Source of the DNA: Acidimicrobiaceae bacterium
GTDB lineage: Bacteria; Actinomycetota; Acidimicrobiia; Acidimicrobiales; RAAP-2
DNA: 36,170 nucleotides
Direction: 5' to 3'
Assembly: GCA_003132165.1 (NCBI GenBank)
Contig: PKWW01000070.1
Location: 1-36,170 of the forward strand
In this document: in pieces, positions 34,824 to 36,170 of the stretch
How positions within the stretch are numbered: the stretch's first letter is position 1
How the letters are laid out: each line of letters starts with the position of its first letter
The notes under the pieces: model-generated
Databases searched by the model: none
What the model was told of the DNA's origin: nothing
What the model saw: only the letters and a program-made list of their open reading frames with translations
Made by a program: the position numbers and the translations under genes

Positions 34824-34907
34824 ACTTCCCCCCAGTGTGTAGTTTCGGGCGCCGAACGCCACGATTCGTACTCTACTGAGTGACACCGAGCGTCGCGACC
34901 GAAGCCG

Positions 34908-36170
34908 CTACATCTGCTCGGGGGCCTCGATACCCAGCAACGAAAGACCCAGGCTGAGGGTCCGCGAAGTGAGCTCACACAACCCCAGTCGTTCGTCGCG
35001 CTGGGCCCCCTCGGATGAGAGCACCGGACACGCCTCGTAGAACGAAGTGAAACGCTGGGCCAGATCGAAGAGGTAGACGCACAGCCGGTGGGGCTGCAAC
35101 GCCGCGAAGGCCAACTCGAAGGCTTCGGGGAACGCCACGAGCCCGAGGGCCAGCGAACGCTCGGTCTCGTTCGCGAGCGCGAACCTCGCCGAGTCGGGGT
35201 CCCACGGCGCGTTCAGCCGACGAAAGATCGATCGGATCCGGGCGTGCGCGTACTGCAGGTAGGGACCGGTGTCGCCCTCGAAGGCGATCATGCGATCGAG
35301 GTCGAAGATGTAGTCGCGCTGACGTTCGGTCGACAAGTCGGCGTACTTGATCGCGGCGCGTGCAATCTGGGTGGCGAGATGATGGCGCTCGGCGTCGTCG
35401 AGGTTGCTCTGGCGTTCGCGCAATGCGCTGTAGGCCCGCTCGGTCGCTTCGTCGAGCAGTGCCACGAGCTTGACCGTCTCGCCGCTGCGGGTTTTGAACA
35501 TCTTGCGATCGGGGCCGAGCACGTTACCGAACGCCACGTGCTCGCAGCGGATGTGCTCCGGCAGCCATCCCGCGAGGCGCGCGACCGCGTAGACCATCTC
35601 GAGGTGCTGGGCCTGCGGCGCACCGACGACGTACAAGAGCTCGTCCCCGTGCAGCGTGCTCACCCGGTCGCGCACCGCGGCGAGGTCGGTCGCGGCGTAG
35701 CCGTAGCCCTCGTCACGCTTCTGCACGATGAGCGGCAACGGATCACCGTCACGATTCGTGAAACCCGGTGGGAAGACGCAGAGCGCGCCACCGCTCTCGA
35801 CGAGCAACCCCGCTTTCTCGAGGTCGGCGACGACGTCGTCGAGCATGCTGTTGTAGTACGACTCTCCGACGACGTCCCCGGGTGCCAGGGTGATGTCGAG
35901 CTTCGCGTAGACCTCGGCGAAGTAGGCGACCGACTCATTGACGAGGACGCTCCAGAGTCGGCGCGTCTCGGGATCGCCCGCTTGCAGGGCCACGACGCGG
36001 GCCCGGCTGCGCTCGGCGAAGGCCTCGTCGGCGTCGAACTTCGCGCGCGCCGCCCGGTAGAAACTATCGAGGTCGCCAATGGACAGCGACGCCATGGCTT
36101 CGTCCTCGCCGAGGTCGATCAGGTGCTCGATCAGCATGCCAAAGGGCGTACCCCAGTCACCAACGTGGTT
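34908..36170 (-). CDS. argS: arginyl-tRNA synthetase, C-terminal three-quarters (cut by window edge)
   Basis: A class I synthetase that charges tRNA-Arg. The reading frame is open to the right edge, which reads NHVGDWGTPFGMLIEHL, the conserved stretch after the HIGH motif (off the window). Also seen are DEGYGYAATDLAAVRDRV, VGAPQAQHLEMVYAVARLAGW and KMFKTRSGETVKL as the KMSKS-like loop. The C-terminal anticodon-binding domain has GPYLQYAHARIRSIFRR and ends EAPEQM. About 420 codons are present of an expected 550. In mycobacteria it is the first gene of the argS-lysA-hom-thrC block; that link is broken here. Confidence 0.97.
   Translation of the reverse strand, partial: NHVGDWGTPFGMLIEHLIDLGEDEAMASLSIGDLDSFYRAARAKFDADEAFAERSRARVVALQAGDPETRRLWSVLVNESVAYFAEVYAKLDITLAPGDVVGESYYNSMLDDVVADLEKAGLLVESGGALCVFPPGFTNRDGDPLPLIVQKRDEGYGYAATDLAAVRDRVSTLHGDELLYVVGAPQAQHLEMVYAVARLAGWLPEHIRCEHVAFGNVLGPDRKMFKTRSGETVKLVALLDEATERAYSALRERQSNLDDAERHHLATQIARAAIKYADLSTERQRDYIFDLDRMIAFEGDTGPYLQYAHARIRSIFRRLNAPWDPDSARFALANETERSLALGLVAFPEAFELAFAALQPHRLCVYLFDLAQRFTSFYEACPVLSSEGAQRDERLGLCELTSRTLSLGLSLLGIEAPEQM

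Overview
The window is high-GC DNA from an actinobacterium. The gene order lysA-hom-thrC-rho-rpmE-prfA-prmC-tsaC is the block found in Mycobacterium and relatives. The window also has cydABDC, a mycofactocin cluster, an NDMA-dependent alcohol dehydrogenase and many GTG starts. A deep, non-mycobacterial lineage such as Acidimicrobiia is my guess; no rRNA is present to settle it.

Left end, 1-5600: an accessory zone with long gene-poor stretches. It holds a small membrane protein, an orphan 3' half of a tRNA-Lys(CUU) gene (691-735, probably an attachment-site remnant), three small minus-strand stress-type genes (DUF6131-like, CsbD, DUF6458-like), a variant NRAMP-family metal transporter and two hypothetical genes. 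At 5714-6917 is a Fic protein with a C-terminal helix-turn-helix and a perfect 10+10 bp inverted repeat just upstream, which may be its own operator.

Housekeeping block, 6998-15294 (minus strand): threonylcarbamoyl-AMP synthase, RF1 methyltransferase, RF1, L31, Rho (with a long basic insertion), threonine synthase, homoserine dehydrogenase and DAP decarboxylase. thrB, normally between thrC and rho, is absent. Next come a divergent tRNA-Arg(CCG) and pyruvate kinase.

Transport and respiration, 17332-26081 (minus): a BtuFCD-type ABC importer behind a cobalamin riboswitch, then cydABDC encoding cytochrome bd oxidase and its ABC assembly exporter.

Sulfur-sensing operon, 26350-28573 (minus): a CsoR-family repressor with the Cys/Cys, no-His pattern of the persulfide sensor CstR, a CoA-disulfide-reductase-like flavoprotein fused to rhodanese, and a 58-residue cysteine-rich protein. 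All three lie behind a CstR-type operator (28558-28573).

Mycofactocin locus, 28634-34823: mftA-mftB-mftC-mftD plus a mycofactocin-type SDR on the minus strand, mftF divergent, and an NDMA-dependent alcohol dehydrogenase convergent to mftF. Precursor, chaperone, radical-SAM maturase, finishing oxidase, glycosyltransferase and two likely cofactor-using dehydrogenases are together; mftE, mftR and mftG are not in the window. The right edge carries most of argS. In mycobacteria argS abuts lysA; here about 19.6 kb lies between them.
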